Of a DNA stretch of 64,000 nucleotides, positions 35,111 to 43,816 are shown piece after piece. The stretch comes from Chloroflexota bacterium. GTDB lineage: Bacteria > Chloroflexota > Ktedonobacteria > Ktedonobacterales > Ktedonobacteraceae. The notes under the pieces were generated by a model. That model saw only the letters and a list, made by a program, of their open reading frames with translations, was not told where the DNA came from and made no database searches. The stretch spans positions 9,730 to 73,729 of the forward strand of contig CADDYT010000011.1 in the NCBI GenBank assembly GCA_902810755.1, read 5' to 3'. The number at the start of each line of letters is the position of its first letter. Position 1 is the first letter of the stretch. Both the position numbers and the translations under genes were made by a program.

Positions 35111-35173
35111 CAGAAAAAGTTAGATAACTTTACGGAATAAATAAGATCACCTCATTGTTTCTATTGATGGAAA

Positions 35174-35277
35174 CAGGAAAAAGGGGTGGCATCCCCGGTG
35201 AGGTGGTTTGAAAAGTGACGAAACCGGAAAACCAACAGGTAGTGTTGAACAAGGCCGACTGCCACCTCTCTTTCCTG
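35174..35277 (+). ncRNA. Structured 5' leader of the hsp20 gene (candidate regulatory RNA)
   Basis: Bases 35174-35191 pair with 35260-35277 over 18 positions with one A-C mismatch and one G-U pair. The 68 bases inside include CCGGT..ACCGG and GGTTT..AAACC, which can form a branch. The ribosome site and ATG of hsp20 follow about 34 bases later. I do not recognise a known riboswitch or ROSE/FourU thermometer. The fold is strong enough to be a deliberate structure. Confidence 0.55.
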
Positions 35278-35325
35278 GTATCGTAAGCGCCTTGCTGCGC
35301 AATTTCACTAAGGAGGTGATTGCGT

Positions 35326-35883
35326 ATGACTACTCTGGTACGTTATGATCCCTGGCGTGAAATGCTCAGTTTGCGTGATGCGATGAACCGGCTCTTTGAT
35401 GAGAGCTTTGTCCGTCCGTTCAGGTTTGGTAACTGGCTGACCTTGCCTCAGCCCTTCATCGGTACGCCGGTATCGATGAATGTCTACGAGACCCCTCATG
35501 GCTATGAGGTGCAGGTCATGCTGCCCGGTATCAAACTGGATAACCTGGATGTGACGGTACAGGACAACACCCTGGTCATCAAAGGTGAATATCCATCTAT
35601 AGATGAGCAGGGGAAAGAGGGTACCTGGTTGGTGCGTGAGATCGGCACCGGGACGTTCCAGCGTTCTATTACCTTCCCGAAGCCGATTGACGCCGATAAA
35701 ATTGAGAGCAGCTATCACAATGGCGTGCTGACCATCACGGTACCTCTGAGTGAGGAGAGCAAGCCCAAACGGATCAGCATCACCGGTGGCCAGGCTCAGC
35801 TTCCAGGCAGTAATGTCGAGCCTCAAGTCGAGACTCAGCATGCTGAACCTGAGAAGGAACTGAGCGCAGCCGGTGTTCGCTGA
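35326..35883 (+). CDS. Small heat-shock protein (Hsp20/alpha-crystallin)
   Basis: 185 residues. An N-terminal arm (RYDPWREMLSLRDAMNRLFDESFV) leads to the alpha-crystallin domain at about 50-145: PVSMNVYETPHGYEVQVMLPGI, LVIKGEY, FQRSITFPKPIDADKIESSYHNGVLTITVPL. The I-x-I end motif region RISI is followed by an acidic tail. It is an ATP-independent holdase that keeps unfolded proteins soluble. ATG 35326 lies six bases from a very strong AAGGAGGTGA; a TTG two codons upstream overlaps that site. A long folded leader precedes it, suggesting post-transcriptional control. Confidence 0.95.
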   Translation: MTTLVRYDPWREMLSLRDAMNRLFDESFVRPFRFGNWLTLPQPFIGTPVSMNVYETPHGYEVQVMLPGIKLDNLDVTVQDNTLVIKGEYPSIDEQGKEGTWLVREIGTGTFQRSITFPKPIDADKIESSYHNGVLTITVPLSEESKPKRISITGGQAQLPGSNVEPQVETQHAEPEKELSAAGVR

Positions 35884-36150
35884 TACGAAGAAGGCCGGGG
35901 GAAAACTCCTCGGCCTCTCCTCTTCAGCCTTCCTGAGAAAGGAGAAGCGCGTTTGATGAGAATCGTGCGGCCTATCTTCAGTGGAAGGTGAAGCCGGAGA
36001 AGTATGGGAACCCATGACGACGATGGTTCCATCGGGCGGTCGGGAGCGATCGCAAGGTGGACTTCCAGTGAAGATGGGCTTCCAGGAGTCAGGTATCCCC
36101 TCTTGAAGTATATGCCTCCTGTCTACTTTCTTCGTTTTGTTGCATGAAAA
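35884..36150. other. Non-coding stretch after hsp20
   Basis: No gene is supported between the hsp20 stop and the terminator at 36151. Related short segments such as CTTCAGTGGAAG (near 35977) and CTTCCAGTGAAG (near 36061) form an imperfect inverted pair, and GATGGTTCCATC is a small palindrome. No known RNA family is recognised. Confidence 0.4.
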
Positions 36151-36185
36151 AGAGGAGCTGCCCGCTGGTTGGGCAGCTCCTCTTT
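36151..36185. terminator. Bidirectional terminator between hsp20 and the CPBP protease gene
   Basis: AGAGGAGCTGCCC (36151-36163) and GGGCAGCTCCTCT (36171-36183) form a 13-base stem with a 7-base loop. TTTATTATT follows on the plus strand. On the minus strand TTTTT follows, so both convergent transcripts can end here. Confidence 0.85.
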
Positions 36186-36204
36186 ATTATTGAGAGGCAG
36201 CATG

Positions 36205-36891
36205 TCACAGGTGAAACAGAAGTGGGAGCAGAACATAGGCGTAGCCATCGTTAAGTGCGTGCATGAGCATGCAGGCAACCAGGTTGCGTTGCCAGATGTA
36301 GAGCAATGTCACCACTATCGCCCACACACCGATCTGGATGGCTCCAGCCAGCCCGTATCCGGCGAGATGTGCCAGAGCAAAGCCGATAAGGGAGATAATG
36401 GCTCCCCACCAGATATTTCCGGTAAGCATGCGAATGCGTTCAATGACGTAGCCGCGAAACAGCACTTCCTCACAAAAACCGGCGGTCAGTGGAATGGCAA
36501 TGCGCAACAGCAGGGGAACGCTGGCGAAGGAGGATATATTGATCGTACTCAGTTTGAGAAATTGCACCAGTAGAGATGAGATGGCAAAGGAGAGCAAACC
36601 CAGCAGCCAGAAAACAATGGCCCATCCCACCTGCTTCCAGGTAGGCCATTGTAGATGAATAGAACTCAAAGGTTGCCGTTCAAAGAACACAATAATGGCA
36701 AGAACTGCCAGCGCCGCAATCCACTCAAAGGCGAATATAAGGACGAGAACCAGCGAGAAGTTTACCGGCTTTGGCACTATCCAGCGCAAGGCAAACGTAA
36801 AGGCCGGTAGACCGATTAAGGAGATAAAAAGTCCGATCCAGGTTGCAAATGAGATATGTTGCTTCTCTATCTTTGTCGTTGCCATACTCAT
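36205..36891 (-). CDS. CPBP-family intramembrane metalloprotease (CAAX protease-like)
   Basis: 228 residues with about seven membrane helices. The active-site glutamates sit in AGFCEEVLFRGYVIERI (EExxxR motif), a histidine in FALAHLAGYG, and the last motif in MLMHALNDGYAY (HxxxN/D). Members cleave membrane proteins or mature peptides. The start ATG overlaps the ftsH stop as ATGA, so it is translated with ftsH from one operon, which suggests membrane-protein quality control. Substrate unknown. Confidence 0.88.
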   Translation of the reverse strand: MSMATTKIEKQHISFATWIGLFISLIGLPAFTFALRWIVPKPVNFSLVLVLIFAFEWIAALAVLAIIVFFERQPLSSIHLQWPTWKQVGWAIVFWLLGLLSFAISSLLVQFLKLSTINISSFASVPLLLRIAIPLTAGFCEEVLFRGYVIERIRMLTGNIWWGAIISLIGFALAHLAGYGLAGAIQIGVWAIVVTLLYIWQRNLVACMLMHALNDGYAYVLLPLLFHL

Positions 36892-38960
36892 AAGCTCCCT
36901 CCTTGATGAATACTTGTTCTGTCGCCCTCTCCACTCGCTACGGAGTTCGAAACGGGCTGTGCGGCGGCAATGAGAGAGAGAACCTGTTCGCGTTCCAGCA
37001 CTTCCTCCTGAAGCAGGGCCTGAGCCAGGCGATCCAGAGCGGCGCGGTGTTCGGTAAGCACCGTGCGGGCTTGTTGATGGGCTTCCTCCAGGAGCCGTTC
37101 TACCTCGGCATCCACGCGCTGTGCTGTCGCCTCTGCATACAGGCGACTATGCTCATGCAGGGAAGGTTGGCCGAGGAAAGTATTTTCGTTCTCCAGATCA
37201 TAGGCGACTACCCCTGTACTTTCACCCATGCCCCATTCGGTCACCATCCGTCTTGCCAGACGCGTTGCCTCTTTGAGATCGTTTTCCGCCCCCGAGGTGA
37301 TTTCACCCAGGGCAACTTCCTCTGCTGTCCTGCCGCCCAGGGCAACGGCCAGACGCTGGAGGAGATAAGAACGCGGGTAGTTGTGCCGATCATCCTCTGG
37401 CAAAAACTGCGTGACGCCGAGCGAGCGCCCGCGTGGCACAATGGTCACTTTATAGAGCGGATCAACTTCAGGTAGTACAGCTGCGACCAGGGCATGGCCC
37501 CCTTCGTGATAGGCCACAATACGCCGCTCACGCTCATCCATGAGGGCTTCCCGTTTGCCTCCCAGCAGCAATTTATCCAGCGCCTCCTGGAAGTCGTAGC
37601 GATCTACCCGAATCTTGCCATGCCGGGCCGCCGCCAGCGCGGCCTCATTTACCAGATTTGCCAGATCCGCGCCTGAGAAGCCGGGGGTACCGCGAGCCAG
37701 TTCCTCCAGATTAACATCAGGGGCTAATGGAACGTTGCGGGTATGAATGCGCAGAATGGCTTCCCGACCGCGTCGTTCAGGGCGGTCAACCACCACCTGG
37801 CGATCAAAGCGACCGGGACGGAGCAGGGCCGGATCAAGGACATCGGGACGGTTGGTTGCGGCCAGAACCACAATGGCCTCGTGTGGCTCGAAGCCATCCA
37901 TCTCGACAAGCATTTGCTCCAATGTATGTTCTCGTTCATCGTTACTGGCAATGGTACCCGCACCGCTTCGTGTTCGCCCGATGGCATCGATCTCATCAAT
38001 GAAAATGATGCAGGGGGCATGTTTGCGCGCCTGCGCAAACAGGTCGCGTACACGACTGGCTCCGACGCCGACGAATAGTTCGACAAAGTCGGTGGCACTC
38101 GCGCTGAAGAATGGCACCCCTGCCTCACCGGCGACGGCGCGCGCCAGCAAGGTTTTACCCGTCCCCGGTGGGCCAACTAGCAGCACGCCCTTGGGAATAT
38201 GCGCGCCGATCTTGAGGAAACGTTGGGGGTCGCGCAAGAAGTCGATGACTTCACGCAATTCCATCTTAGCCTCGTCTACTCCTGCCACGTCGGCGAAAGT
38301 GGTTGTGGGGCGCTCCTCGCTGTAAAGCTTCGCCCGGCTCCGCCCGATGCCAAAGAGGCCGCCACTCTGCAAGTCCTGCATCTGGCGCATACCGCGCCAG
38401 CTCATAAAGCCGACATAGAGCAGGAAGAAGACTGGCAGCAGGTTTACAAACCATACCAGAGCTGTTTGCCACCAGGGGGACTGTACCGGCTCTGCACTCA
38501 CCTCTACCCCTTGTTTCTCTAACAAAGGCAAGAGGCCAGGGTCGCCCGTTGCCGGTATAAAGGTTGTGAAGCTGGTTGCTGTGACTGCTCCCTGTCCGTT
38601 GCTCTGTTGCTCGTGGAGAGGAGTTTTGAAAGTGCCACTGACGGAATCGTCGCTCCTGATCGTCACGCTGCGTACATTGCCCCGCTCTACCTGCTGCAAA
38701 AAGCTACTGTAGGACAGACTGATTGTTGTTGCCTGCCCGGCGCCTGCCAGATTGAAGAACAGCGGGCCGTAGAAGAACAGGTTGATCAAGAATATCAACA
38801 GGAGCAACCAGAGCCAGAAGCCCAATCGTTTGCGAGAAGGATCCCGCTGTGATGGTTCCCTGGATTGTTGCTGCCGGGGCGTATCGCTGGCTGAAAAGCG
38901 GGGAGGTTGATAGCGTGATACTCGCCCCTGCGCCTCTGAAGTCTTTGTTGTCTGCTGCAT
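36888..38960 (-). CDS. ftsH: ATP-dependent zinc metalloprotease FtsH
   Basis: 690 residues. It has a basic, Gln-rich start (1-45), a first membrane helix about 47-70, an outside FtsH_ext domain to about 160, and a second helix 165-187. The AAA+ module has Walker A GPPGTGKT (263-270), Walker B IIFIDEID and the second-region-of-homology LLRPGRFDR. The zinc site is HEGGH (485-489) with the downstream E/D in [11 protein letters not shown]. It degrades misfolded membrane and short-lived cytosolic proteins. ATG 38960 is conventional. It is the promoter-proximal gene of a two-gene operon with the CPBP protease. Confidence 0.96.
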   Translation of the reverse strand: MQQTTKTSEAQGRVSRYQPPRFSASDTPRQQQSREPSQRDPSRKRLGFWLWLLLLIFLINLFFYGPLFFNLAGAGQATTISLSYSSFLQQVERGNVRSVTIRSDDSVSGTFKTPLHEQQSNGQGAVTATSFTTFIPATGDPGLLPLLEKQGVEVSAEPVQSPWWQTALVWFVNLLPVFFLLYVGFMSWRGMRQMQDLQSGGLFGIGRSRAKLYSEERPTTTFADVAGVDEAKMELREVIDFLRDPQRFLKIGAHIPKGVLLVGPPGTGKTLLARAVAGEAGVPFFSASATDFVELFVGVGASRVRDLFAQARKHAPCIIFIDEIDAIGRTRSGAGTIASNDEREHTLEQMLVEMDGFEPHEAIVVLAATNRPDVLDPALLRPGRFDRQVVVDRPERRGREAILRIHTRNVPLAPDVNLEELARGTPGFSGADLANLVNEAALAAARHGKIRVDRYDFQEALDKLLLGGKREALMDERERRIVAYHEGGHALVAAVLPEVDPLYKVTIVPRGRSLGVTQFLPEDDRHNYPRSYLLQRLAVALGGRTAEEVALGEITSGAENDLKEATRLARRMVTEWGMGESTGVVAYDLENENTFLGQPSLHEHSRLYAEATAQRVDAEVERLLEEAHQQARTVLTEHRAALDRLAQALLQEEVLEREQVLSLIAAAQPVSNSVASGEGDRTSIHQGGSL

Positions 38961-39065
38961 GCTGGCCCCTTTCCCTGCTGAAAAGCAGGAGGTAGAAAAT
39001 ACTTTTACCTGCGCTTTCTTCTAGTTTTCACCTGGCTCTACACTTTTTTCGCTCACTTTCCTATG

Positions 39066-39104
39066 AAAGGCAGCGGCGTAGCAACAGCACCCGCCGCTGC
39101 CTTT
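39066..39104. terminator. Terminator between the DoxX gene and ftsH
   Basis: AAAGGCAGCGGCG (39066-39078) and CGCCGCTGCCTTT (39092-39104) form a perfect 13-base stem on the 3' side of the minus-strand DoxX gene. Confidence 0.7.
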
Positions 39105-39145
39105 AAGTCTACGTCCCTCAAGAGAGATGATGTATGGTTACGCGC

Positions 39146-39688
39146 TTATACCTGCGCGGGATGCTGGATGCGCCCGCTCCATGTCCCGGCATGCTGCTCG
39201 ATCCATCTTCCCAGCGGGATGGCGACGGCCAGCAGGACAACGAGAACCAGCGCACCGATCAAGAAGGTCTGGGGTTCGGGGAAGTTCAGATTAAAGAGCG
39301 CATCGAGCGAGAACTGCCCGGCCCCCATAATACCGATAGCTACAGCAACGGCGAGCAAGACCAGATTATACTCATAGCCGCCCTGGCTGTTCCAGAAGCC
39401 CTTTGGCCAGTGAACTTTCGCAATGGCCACGAGCATAACCCCACAGACAAGCAATGCAGCGATCGGAGTGATGAAGCCAACCGCCAGCAAGAGGCCACCG
39501 ATAAACTCACCCAGAGCAGCAATAACCGCCCACAAGCGAGCCGGGCGAAGTCCCAGATGTGTCATCATCTGACTGGTTCCGGTCAGCCCATGGCCGCCGA
39601 AGAGGCCAAAGAGTTTCTGGACGCCATGTCCAACAAAGATGAGACCAGTAACGAGACGTAAGAGAAGCAAACCAGATGCAATCATCAT
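39146..39688 (-). CDS. DoxX-family membrane protein
   Basis: 180 residues with four or five membrane helices: LLLLRLVTGLIFVGHGVQKLFGLFGGHG, LWAVIAALGEFIGGLLLAVGF, IAALLVCGVMLVAIAKVHW, NLVLLAVAVAIGIMGAG and TFLIGALVLVVLLAVAIPL. The GHGxQKL..FGGxG and GExxGGxxL..GF motifs are classic DoxX. The role is unknown; it is often redox or oxidative-stress related. Two adjacent start codons (39688, 39685) follow AAGGAGG. It is distinct from the DoxX at 23630, being longer and with an extra C-terminal helix. Confidence 0.87.
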   Translation of the reverse strand: MMIASGLLLLRLVTGLIFVGHGVQKLFGLFGGHGLTGTSQMMTHLGLRPARLWAVIAALGEFIGGLLLAVGFITPIAALLVCGVMLVAIAKVHWPKGFWNSQGGYEYNLVLLAVAVAIGIMGAGQFSLDALFNLNFPEPQTFLIGALVLVVLLAVAIPLGRWIEQHAGTWSGRIQHPAQV

Positions 39689-39770
39689 AGCATGTATCCT
39701 CCTTTCATCTCTTTGTTTTGTGCTGCACTTTACGCCGCACTATTCAATTCCTTTTTTGACAGGTTTCAAT

Positions 39771-39974
39771 TCATCGTCCAAACCCCTCACGGGCAAGTGC
39801 GCGCTTATGAGAAGTCTGGAGCATCTTCCAGAGGTTCTCCTTCGCCAGGCTGGCATAGACGCGAGCTTCCTCATCAGGAACATGCCCTGCCAGCTCATCA
39901 ATTTGCGCGCAGACTTCGCGAGTCGCTCGTTCCAGATCGGCGAAGGTTCCCATCACAACGAATGGCTGTGCCAT
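39771..39974 (-). CDS. Small protein of unknown function
   Basis: 67 residues, MAQPFVVMGTFADLERATREVCAQIDELAGHVPDEEARVYASLAKENLWKM..., predicted mainly helical. A near-perfect ribosome site (AAGGAGGTGAGC) seven bases before ATG 39974 argues that it is translated. No family recognised. It lies 82 bases upstream of the DoxX gene on the same strand. Confidence 0.55.
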   Translation of the reverse strand: MAQPFVVMGTFADLERATREVCAQIDELAGHVPDEEARVYASLAKENLWKMLQTSHKRALAREGFGR

Positions 39975-40107
39975 ACGCTCACCTCCTTCGGATTGCCTTC
40001 CTTCGTGTGTCTTCTCTGCATGCTGGATGTTCCATTTCTATACATATAGCATCTCACAAAATATGTCAAGTGATCTAACGGAACTCAAATATAACGCTAA
40101 CACTTCT

Positions 40108-40299
40108 CTAACACATTTCCTTGCTGACTGCTTCCCAGGGGAAACAGAGAAAATAAGCAAAGGCGAGAGAAAGATCGAAGCGCATCACTTCTTCGGCAAA
40201 GTCGAGTACGAAGCCTTGCTTTGCGCAGGAAGTGACAATCTCGTCGGTAATTGCTTCGCAGCGAATAGTCTGGGTGTCGGGTGAATGTTCTTGCGTCAT
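40108..40299 (-). CDS. Possible small protein of unknown function
   Basis: 63 residues with an amphipathic start and a C-terminal hydrophobic stretch (LSLAFAYFLCFPWEAVS). There is no convincing ribosome site before ATG 40299, so this is a weak call. Other frames here are not better. Confidence 0.3.
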   Translation of the reverse strand: MTQEHSPDTQTIRCEAITDEIVTSCAKQGFVLDFAEEVMRFDLSLAFAYFLCFPWEAVSKEMC

Positions 40300-40381
40300 A
40301 GAATGGAGCCATTCGGAATGGATATGAAGGGTAACAGAAAAGAGCTATAGATATGTTCAGACCGGTAACTCTCTGGCCTGT

Positions 40382-42283
40382 TCAACCTGGCAGCGCGTAA
40401 AGGGCCAGATTCTTGAAGAAGACATCGGCCCCCACGTCAGAAGCGAGGCCGAGGGTGCCGGAGGGGTATGAAGGACTTTGAGCATATCCCTGATAATGAC
40501 CGTTGAGGTAGAAGGTGAAGGTTCTGTAATTCACGACGACGTCGATGGTGATGAGACTGTTGAGCGACGCGGCCAGGATAGGCCCTGTAGCGATCTGGTG
40601 GGATGCGCCTGTCTGGTTATCGTAGGTGTAGACAGACCAGCTGTTTTTCGACTGGTCAAGCAGGAAGGAGAATGCTCCCTCGTTATCCCCCGGCTGGTTG
40701 CGGAAGAAGACGCCAAATTTCCCGCGCGAATCGGCGCCCTGGCGTACCTGTACCTGCAACACGTAGTCAGAAGGTATACCATAGCCGCTGGAGAGCTTGT
40801 CCAGGAAGGTACCGGCTAAGAAATTTGTGCTGCTATCCTTCACCTCGGTATCAGAGGCGTTACATATAACGCGCGCATTCAGGCTGCTGCTCCACTGGCC
40901 GCCTGCGTGATCACAATGCTCGCCCGGCAGCGTTGTGCTGTAGAGCAGGTTGCCAACGGAAACGAGAGGTGGTGGCAATGATTGAGCGACGGCTGTTGCC
41001 GAGGCTCTGGCTACCTGTGTGCTGGTCGGCATATTCGAGACAGAACCTGTTGCCGCTCCTTCTGGCCGCATGTAGAGGGCAATGCTGCCGATGATGACGA
41101 AGACGGCCAGTAAACCGGCGAGCAGGGTCATCCAGAGCGGCAGGCATCCTCGCCGTTTTTCGCTGCGCTCCTCATACAGGCGGCGGGTTGCCAGGGGCGT
41201 TTTGCCTGTCGTTCCTGCGCTCACCGTTTCTGTGCCTGCTGGTTTCGCCATAGTTGGGCCGTTGACTGCCTGTTTCTGTGCTGGCGGGTCCGCGAGCGTT
41301 GCCTCGGCCTCGCTTTCGCTTATGGCTGACAGGTCAAGTATCGTATCGTTGCTCAGCAGGGACACGGGTGTGGCGCGTTCCAGCATGAAGGGGGCGATAG
41401 AGGATGATTTATCGCGAAATCTTTCAGGCGTGGCTGCTCGCAGCGCCTGCGCGAGTTCGCCTGCGCTCGCGTACCGTTGTTCGGGCTTCTTTGCAATTGC
41501 CTTCATAACGACGGCAACGACGCCATGAGGCAACGCCGGATTCTTGTCGGTAATCGGCGGCGGTTCCTCCATTGTATGTTTGATGGCAATGGCGACGGGG
41601 GTTGCGCCGGTAAAGGGGACGCGACCGCCGAGCATCTGGTAGAGGATGACGCCGAGCGAATAAATATCGGTGCGCGGGTCTATCTGGCTGCCGGTGGCCT
41701 GTTCCGGCGAAAGATATTCAGGGGTGCCGATGACCGTCCCCAGACTGGTCAACGTCGAATCGGCATCCGTTGTCTCTTTCAGCACCTTCGCCAGCCCGAA
41801 ATCGGCCAGCAGCACGCGCCCGTCGGCGTGAAAGAGAATGTTGCCCGGCTTGAGGTCGCGGTGAACGATACCCTGCCGGTGCGCGTAGTCAAGGGCAGAG
41901 GCCGCCTGGTCGATAATGGGCAAGACTTCGTTGAGCGGGAGAATGCCCCGCTTTTCCAGCACCTCGCGCAGGGTACCCCCCGCGACATAGGGCATGACCA
42001 GATAGGCCAGTTGCTTCTGCTCGCCATATTCATAGACAGGCATGATATTGATGTGGTCGAGGGCGGCAATGGCGTCGGCCTCGCGGCGGAAACGCGCCAG
42101 AAATTCGTCGCGAATGCGGCTTTCCAGCAGCAGGCCGGGGACAAGCACTTTGACGGCCACAGAACGCCGGGGGCGTGATTGTTGCGCGAGATAGACGGCC
42201 CCCATACCCCCGCGTCCAAGCAGGCGCTGCAGGGTACACGTTCCCAGCACCTGCCCAAGCAATTCGTTGCTATCGATTGCCAC
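40382..42283 (-). CDS. Membrane Ser/Thr protein kinase with C-terminal laminin-G/DUF1080-like domain
   Basis: 633 residues from GTG 42283. The kinase domain spans about 13-280: GRGGMGAVYLA, catalytic lysine in SVAVKV (K45), HRDLKPGN (141-148), DFGLAK (161-166), GTPEYLSPEQ and DIYSLGVILYQML, all intact. A linker of about 120 residues leads to one membrane helix near 412-432 (LWMTLLAGLLAVFVIIGSIAL). The outside part ends in a domain of about 170 residues (FLDKLSSGYGIPSDYVLQVQVRQG, FVFFR-like GVFFRNQPGDNEGAFSFLL, YHQGYAQ..SGTLGLASDVG) that looks like a concanavalin-type sugar or ligand-binding fold. There are no PASTA repeats. AGGGCAGGAACG supports the GTG; the 23 upstream codons lack a site. 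Confidence 0.85.
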   Translation of the reverse strand: MAIDSNELLGQVLGTCTLQRLLGRGGMGAVYLAQQSRPRRSVAVKVLVPGLLLESRIRDEFLARFRREADAIAALDHINIMPVYEYGEQKQLAYLVMPYVAGGTLREVLEKRGILPLNEVLPIIDQAASALDYAHRQGIVHRDLKPGNILFHADGRVLLADFGLAKVLKETTDADSTLTSLGTVIGTPEYLSPEQATGSQIDPRTDIYSLGVILYQMLGGRVPFTGATPVAIAIKHTMEEPPPITDKNPALPHGVVAVVMKAIAKKPEQRYASAGELAQALRAATPERFRDKSSSIAPFMLERATPVSLLSNDTILDLSAISESEAEATLADPPAQKQAVNGPTMAKPAGTETVSAGTTGKTPLATRRLYEERSEKRRGCLPLWMTLLAGLLAVFVIIGSIALYMRPEGAATGSVSNMPTSTQVARASATAVAQSLPPPLVSVGNLLYSTTLPGEHCDHAGGQWSSSLNARVICNASDTEVKDSSTNFLAGTFLDKLSSGYGIPSDYVLQVQVRQGADSRGKFGVFFRNQPGDNEGAFSFLLDQSKNSWSVYTYDNQTGASHQIATGPILAASLNSLITIDVVVNYRTFTFYLNGHYQGYAQSPSYPSGTLGLASDVGADVFFKNLALYALPG

Positions 42284-42570
42284 GCTCGTTCCTGCCCTCT
42301 CGTGAAATACTGTCTGCGATAGTAATATCGCTGCCGTTGCCTGTTTTATCACACACAGACACGCCGATTACCCCGGAAGTACCAGTACGGGGATGATGAG
42401 TTTGCTCCCACTGTACTAGACGTATGAAGCGTCCAGATTGTTGCGCAGGCAGTAAATAGCCCGCCGCAGGTTCCCGCAAGAGGTGTTCACTTACGTCCAC
42501 GGCGCAGGCCACTCACGTTCGACACCGGACATGGGTGACCTGCGGCAGCTATTCAGCTTGTATCACAGGA

Positions 42571-43245
42571 CTAAAAATGCTTGCGCAAATCCGCGAAGCG
42601 CGAGAGCGTCAGCAACCGCCCGTCATCTACAAGTGTAACCTCTTCGTGTTCGAGATGCCAGGTGTGGGGGTGGGGGATGAAGACGGCGTTGAGGCCGGCA
42701 GCCAGCGCGGGGTTGATGTCCGAGCGCGGAGAGTTGCCGATCATCCAGGTCTCGTTTGCGGGAAGCTGTAACTGGTCGAGTATCTGGCGGTAGGTGGCGA
42801 CCTCTTTTTCGTGGACGACAATGACCTGCTTGAAGAAATGCTCAATGCCTGAGCGTTCAACTTTGAGTTTCTGCTCCTCGGCATCTCCTTTGGTGAGCAA
42901 GATCAGGTGATGGCGCGCGGAGAGGTAGTCCAGCGTCTCCTGCACGCCTTCGAGCAACTCTATGGGATGGAGGCGAATCTGCTCGCCAAACTGGCGTATG
43001 CGCTGGATATCCTCGTCGCTCACCTCTTTTTCCGCCAGACGATAATAGGTCTCGATCAGGCTTCTGGTGAAACTGGTGGAACCGTAGCCCATGAGCCGTT
43101 CAACCTCATCCAGCACCGCCTGCACCTCTGCCGGTGTGAGGCTGGAGTGATTGAGAAACTCGATGAAGGCGTGGGTGGCGCGCTCAAAGTAGATGTTATT
43201 TTCCCAGAGGGTGTCGTCCGCATCGATCAAGAGATGGTAGGGCAT
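42571..43245 (-). CDS. HAD-superfamily phosphatase, subfamily IA
   Basis: 224 residues. Motif I is LLIDADDTLWENN, with the nucleophile Asp near residue 8 and the acid Asp two later. Motif II is ILLTKGD, motif III the lysine in VATYRQILDQL or VHEKEVA, and motif IV MIGNSPRSDINPALAAG. The alpha-helical cap lies between I and II (about 15-85). It hydrolyses a small phosphate ester; the substrate is unknown. It reads away from the T-box of the arginine operon. Confidence 0.82.
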   Translation of the reverse strand: MPYHLLIDADDTLWENNIYFERATHAFIEFLNHSSLTPAEVQAVLDEVERLMGYGSTSFTRSLIETYYRLAEKEVSDEDIQRIRQFGEQIRLHPIELLEGVQETLDYLSARHHLILLTKGDAEEQKLKVERSGIEHFFKQVIVVHEKEVATYRQILDQLQLPANETWMIGNSPRSDINPALAAGLNAVFIPHPHTWHLEHEEVTLVDDGRLLTLSRFADLRKHF

Positions 43246-43334
43246 GTGCTATCCTTTCTGTTCTGCTGCTATTTTCCTCATTATGGCTGGCGCTGTCAAG
43301 AGAATCTTGTTTGCGTTTTTGGGCCTGCCGTTAG

Positions 43335-43363
43335 TTGACAATTCTCTCGTCTGCTGCTATCCT
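43335..43363 (+). promoter_or_regulatory. Promoter of the arg/his operon
   Basis: TTGACA at 43335-43340, a 17-base spacer, and TATCCT at 43358-43363. The start is predicted near 43370, at the beginning of the T-box leader. Confidence 0.65.
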
Positions 43364-43369
43364 TAACTA

Positions 43370-43742
43370 TAGCAAGTGAATAGAGACTGTCCCGCGTTGA
43401 ACGAAGATAGTATGAGGATGGCGACCGACAGCGAGCCGGGAAACTGGTGAGAGCCTGGCAGGTGTATGCTTCCTCAGAACCGCGTCGTGAGCGGCTGGCC
43501 GAAGAAAGCTTTTCTTTTGTGAGAGGCAAGTAGGCCGGGTGGCTGGTTCCCACGCAGCGTTTGAACCAGAAAAAGTGGTCTTCCACCCACGTTACAATGA
43601 GGTGGCGCAGGGTGTCGACAAAGAGGAGGTATCTCCACAGCATCAGGTGGAGATGGAAGGCAACCGGGGTGGTACCACGGGAGTGCAATGCAGATGTTGC
43701 TCTCGTCCCTTTGCTGCGCGAGCAGGGGCGGGGGCTTTTTTT
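43370..43742 (+). promoter_or_regulatory. T-box riboswitch before argC (probably tRNA-Arg)
   Basis: The stem I apical part GAGCCGGGAAACTGGTGAGAGCC (43432-43454) and the T-box core GGGGTGGTACCACGG (43666-43680) are present. A terminator with CCCTTTGCT..AGCAGGGG arms and TTTTTTT follows (to 43742). The specifier is probably CGC (Arg) at 43481-43483, read as GAA-N-XYZ in parallel with GAA-G-CTC in the leuS leader; CCG one base earlier is the other option. It would raise arg/his expression when tRNA-Arg is uncharged. Confidence 0.8.
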
Positions 43743-43756
43743 ATGGTCAAGTTGAG

Positions 43757-43799
43757 TCGGCCATGTCATGCTGAGCGAGGGCGAAGCATGACATGGCTC
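43757..43799. repeat. Dispersed palindromic repeat between T-box and argC
   Basis: GCCATGTCATGCT and AGCATGACATGGC are 13-base arms around GAGCGAGGGCGA. It sits in the short gap between the T-box terminator and the argC ribosome site, so it is transcribed when the T-box reads through. Confidence 0.75.
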
Positions 43800-43816
43800 A
43801 ACAGGAGGGAAAAACG

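Noticed and set aside
43246..43334. Additional small gene between the HAD phosphatase and the arg promoter
   Set aside because: No ORF with a start site; just the divergent promoter region.
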